From positions 1 through 64,000 of the forward strand of contig CANRCF010000004.1 in the NCBI GenBank assembly GCA_947629045.1: 64,000 nt of DNA, in the 5' to 3' direction. The translations under genes were made by a program, and so were the position numbers. This document shows positions 61,501 through 64,000 of the stretch, one piece after another; position 1 is the stretch's first letter, and each line of letters starts with the position of its first letter. The notes beneath the pieces were generated by a model, which was not told the DNA's origin, made no database searches, and saw only the letters and a program-made list of their open reading frames with translations. This DNA is from an uncultured Clostridia bacterium. Its GTDB lineage: Bacteria > Bacillota > Clostridia > TANB77 > CAG-508.

Positions 61501-61935
61501 TTACCAATATTTTAATACATATTCTATACTTTGATAAAAATTTTCTCCTATAGAAATACCTACAGTAATAATATTTTTAGTAGTTTTTTCTGTTGATTCA
61601 TACTCACTTAAGTTAAATTCAAGTGCTGTTACATTAGATGTTATTCTAGTGCTATTGCGAAAAATTGCTCTTTCTGGCTTGCTATACTCGTATACTGTGC
61701 CATCTTCAAAAACTATTTTATTAGCTTCGACATTTGCTGTTTTGTTATTTTTTATATCATTTATAAAGAACATATTAAATTTATTAAATTCAGATGCATA
61801 CTTGTCTTGTTCTTTAACTTTATCTACATTGCCAAAGAAAAATGAACTAACTACTGCCATTATTGAAATAACAACCGTAGAAATTGCAATATAAATAACT
61901 AATGAAGTTAAAGTAATACCTTTTTGTGATTTCAT
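61501..61935 (-). CDS. Prepilin-like protein
   Basis: MKSQKGITLTSLVIYIAISTVVISIMAVVSSFFFG. Confidence 0.75.
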   Translation of the reverse strand: MKSQKGITLTSLVIYIAISTVVISIMAVVSSFFFGNVDKVKEQDKYASEFNKFNMFFINDIKNNKTANVEANKIVFEDGTVYEYSKPERAIFRNSTRITSNVTALEFNLSEYESTEKTTKNIITVGISIGENFYQSIEYVLKYW

Positions 61936-61946
61936 AAGCTTTCTCC

Positions 61947-62378
61947 TTATAATTCCTTTACCTTTATTTTTTCAAATACTAGCTCATTTTCCTCTTCATT
62001 TATTGTATTTTTTATTGATAATCTTAAAAATTTTACATAATCTTCTGTGCTCCAACCAGGTGTATATTGTGTAACATTTAATGACACATCAAAGCTACTT
62101 GGTACACTAAATTCTCTTTTCATTTCATTAACTAATTTTTCTTCATCTTCCTGTGTTATTTTATCATAATTGATTTTGTCCATATATTCTAACATCTTTA
62201 TTGCATAAATTGTTGCAAGAGAAGATGTTTGTGTTTCTAATTTTACTTTATACAAAGAAACATAAACGCTTCCTATTACGCCTACGAATAGCATTATTGC
62301 CATTAAAGCAAATATCAAATCTTGAAGGGTAAACCCCTTATTTGTTTTCAATTTGTCTTTTATAGTACTCATTTTCAT
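61947..62378 (-). CDS. Prepilin-like protein
   Basis: KTNKGFTLQDLIFALMAIMLFVGVIGSVYVSLY. Confidence 0.75.
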   Translation of the reverse strand: MKMSTIKDKLKTNKGFTLQDLIFALMAIMLFVGVIGSVYVSLYKVKLETQTSSLATIYAIKMLEYMDKINYDKITQEDEEKLVNEMKREFSVPSSFDVSLNVTQYTPGWSTEDYVKFLRLSIKNTINEEENELVFEKIKVKEL

Positions 62379-62391
62379 CTCCTATAATACT

Positions 62392-63213
62392 TTACTTAGC
62401 AAAAATATAATAGTTTGTTATAATAAGACATATTATATTTGTAATACATAAATAGTAACCAATTGGAATAACAGATTTACTATTTACATCATTATTATCA
62501 GTTGCTTTTTTATGCTTTAAACCAACTATTTTTTGTATAATTTCCTTAATAGCAATTATAATCATTGTGAATGTTATACTTAATATTGTAACTGCCTCTC
62601 CTGAAAAAGTTACCAAAAGCATACATAATAGTAATACTTCAATTGGATAACTGTTTTTTATTTTTTTCCTTAAAATTGCTGTATCTAATACTAAAAGTAT
62701 TGCAATAATTATTAAATATATAACATATCTATATATACTAGGGTCTTTTGCTACTATATATAGATAAATTATATATATAGTTTCTATTATATACCCAAAT
62801 AATAATACTGATTTTTCAATATAGCCTTTTTCTTTATCAATTCCTGCTATAATAAATAAACTTGCAAAATAAAGTAGTCCAAAAACTAAGTATGCTACTA
62901 AATCTAATGTACATGAAAAAATACTTAATTTAATTGATATTGCAAATAATACAAAGGCTATTCCAGATAATATTTCTAATAATAAATACCTTGGTCTTAT
63001 TTTCTGTTTGCAATACCTACATTTGCCTCCTAAAAATATATAGCTTAAAATAGGAATTAAATCTAGAAAAGATAGTTTGTGATTACAATTTGGGCAAAAA
63101 GAATGTTCATGTGTGATATTTTTTCTTAGAGGAATACGATAAACTGCCAAAGTAAAAAAGCTACCAAATAATGTACCTATGATAAAAATTACAGAGTATA
63201 AAAAAATGTCCAT
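62392..63213 (-). CDS. pilD: Prepilin peptidase (A24 family)
   Basis: GTLFGSFFTLAVYRIP...CPNCNHKLSFLDLIPILSYIFLGGKCRYCKQKIRPRYLLLEI. Confidence 0.93.
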   Translation of the reverse strand: MDIFLYSVIFIIGTLFGSFFTLAVYRIPLRKNITHEHSFCPNCNHKLSFLDLIPILSYIFLGGKCRYCKQKIRPRYLLLEILSGIAFVLFAISIKLSIFSCTLDLVAYLVFGLLYFASLFIIAGIDKEKGYIEKSVLLFGYIIETIYIIYLYIVAKDPSIYRYVIYLIIIAILLVLDTAILRKKIKNSYPIEVLLLCMLLVTFSGEAVTILSITFTMIIIAIKEIIQKIVGLKHKKATDNNDVNSKSVIPIGYYLCITNIICLIITNYYIFAK

Positions 63214-63399
63214 TTCTTGTTTCCTTTCTTTTCTTTGGTTTATTTTACTTTGTTTGCTTTCGAATTTGTTTTGTGTATTACTTTTATTAGTTTATCGTTT
63301 TTTTATGTTTTATAAAAGTTTAGGCATATATAACCTATATATGCCCCACTTTTATTTTTGTTATTAATTGTTTTACTTTCATAGCTTCAACACTATTTT

Positions 63400-63906
63400 T
63401 TATTCTGCTCCTCCTGCATAAGGTCCTGTATATTGTTCACCATCAACCGTTGAGCATGTTAATACTCCCTTATCGAATTTCATAGCGCATGTATGACCAC
63501 CACTAGTCACTGTAAATTCTCCACTTAGTTTGCCGGAGCTCGCTTTAAGCCCGTCATTCTCTGGCTCCTTACTTGTTAATTCCGCTACCATTGAACTTGG
63601 AAAAAATGACTGTAATTTTAATGTTCCGCTTTCATCATCAGCATCATCATCTTTAATAGTTATATCTTTATTATGAACATAATATTGAGTTGTAGCTTCA
63701 ACTTGCATTTGTTGTGCATAGTCTGCGATAGAAGTCACTGTTGTTTCAACTGCTGAGTCCTTTGCAGTTTGGAATATACTACCATCTTGTAATACATAAA
63801 CAATAGTAATTCCTGCTAAGATTAATAATACTACGATAGTAACAACTAATGCAATTAATGTAATACCTTTTTGATTTTTCATAAGTTTTTTTACTCCTTT
63901 TTTCAT
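63400..63906 (-). CDS. Type IV pilin-like major subunit candidate
   Basis: MKNQKGITLIALVVTIVVLLILAGITIVYVLQDGSIF. Confidence 0.85.
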   Translation of the reverse strand: MKKGVKKLMKNQKGITLIALVVTIVVLLILAGITIVYVLQDGSIFQTAKDSAVETTVTSIADYAQQMQVEATTQYYVHNKDITIKDDDADDESGTLKLQSFFPSSMVAELTSKEPENDGLKASSGKLSGEFTVTSGGHTCAMKFDKGVLTCSTVDGEQYTGPYAGGAE

Positions 63907-63948
63907 TTAGTTTTATATTTTTAATTATTGTTTTTTATATAGAACTAT

Positions 63949-64000
63949 GGTTTTGGATCTGCTATTACTCCAGAATAAGTTTGACTGTCAACACTCGAGC
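63949..64000 (-). CDS. C-terminal end of a second pilin-like paralogue, truncated by window edge
   Basis: Minus frame ...SVDSQTYSGVIADPKP*, resembling STVDGEQYTGPYAGGAE* of 63400..63906. Confidence 0.6.

Noticed and set aside
1-64000. CRISPR arrays, tRNA, rRNA, T-box leaders, complete IS elements
   Set aside because: No regularly spaced repeats, no GGTTCGAATC-like tRNA arms, no T-box GGTGGNACCGCG motif upstream of proS, serS or gltX, and no transposase with terminal repeats were found by eye.

Overview
This 64 kb window is very AT-rich chromosome from a low-GC Firmicute, probably an uncultured gut Clostridia-type organism (inferred from gene content and codon use). Most genes are on the minus strand. 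Recognisable blocks: nifU/nifS/Rrf2; an ECF folate-transport cluster (ecfA/ecfT/folT); copper handling (CsoR, copZ, copA); rubrerythrin; rimO; proS; scpB; murI; ssb; uvrC; a glmS ribozyme plus glmS; purA; serS; engB; sortase B with a 1362-aa CnaB-like/SPKTG surface protein; gltX; a DUF3800 gene; RNase J; a ROK kinase; and a type IV pilus operon (pilC, pilT, pilB, pilins, pilD) at the right edge. I found no rRNA, tRNA, CRISPR or complete mobile element. Main discovery: four unrelated genes (ecfT, copA, a Rpn/PD-(D/E)XK transposase-family gene, a TauE/SafE gene) are each split by a +1 frame disruption at the same tetranucleotide, CGGA. The zero-frame codon is CGG, and skipping the C (decoding CGGA as one Gly) restores a full-length family-consistent protein each time. 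By hand scan these are the only in-frame CGG codons in genes with native-looking codon usage; three further in-frame CGGs lie in genes with atypical codon usage. This suggests quadruplet decoding or hungry-codon +1 decoding. Second: an (AG)n dinucleotide tract just after a strong RBS/ATG places a pilin-like, possible adhesin gene out of frame (n=11, in frame at n=10 or 13), indicating phase variation; a second copy of the leader (n=12) is at the left window edge. Third: a promoter-driven tandem hairpin leader ending in a terminator precedes folT, a candidate orphan riboswitch/attenuator. A structured region also follows the DUF3800 gene. All calls come from reading the sequence; no database search was run.
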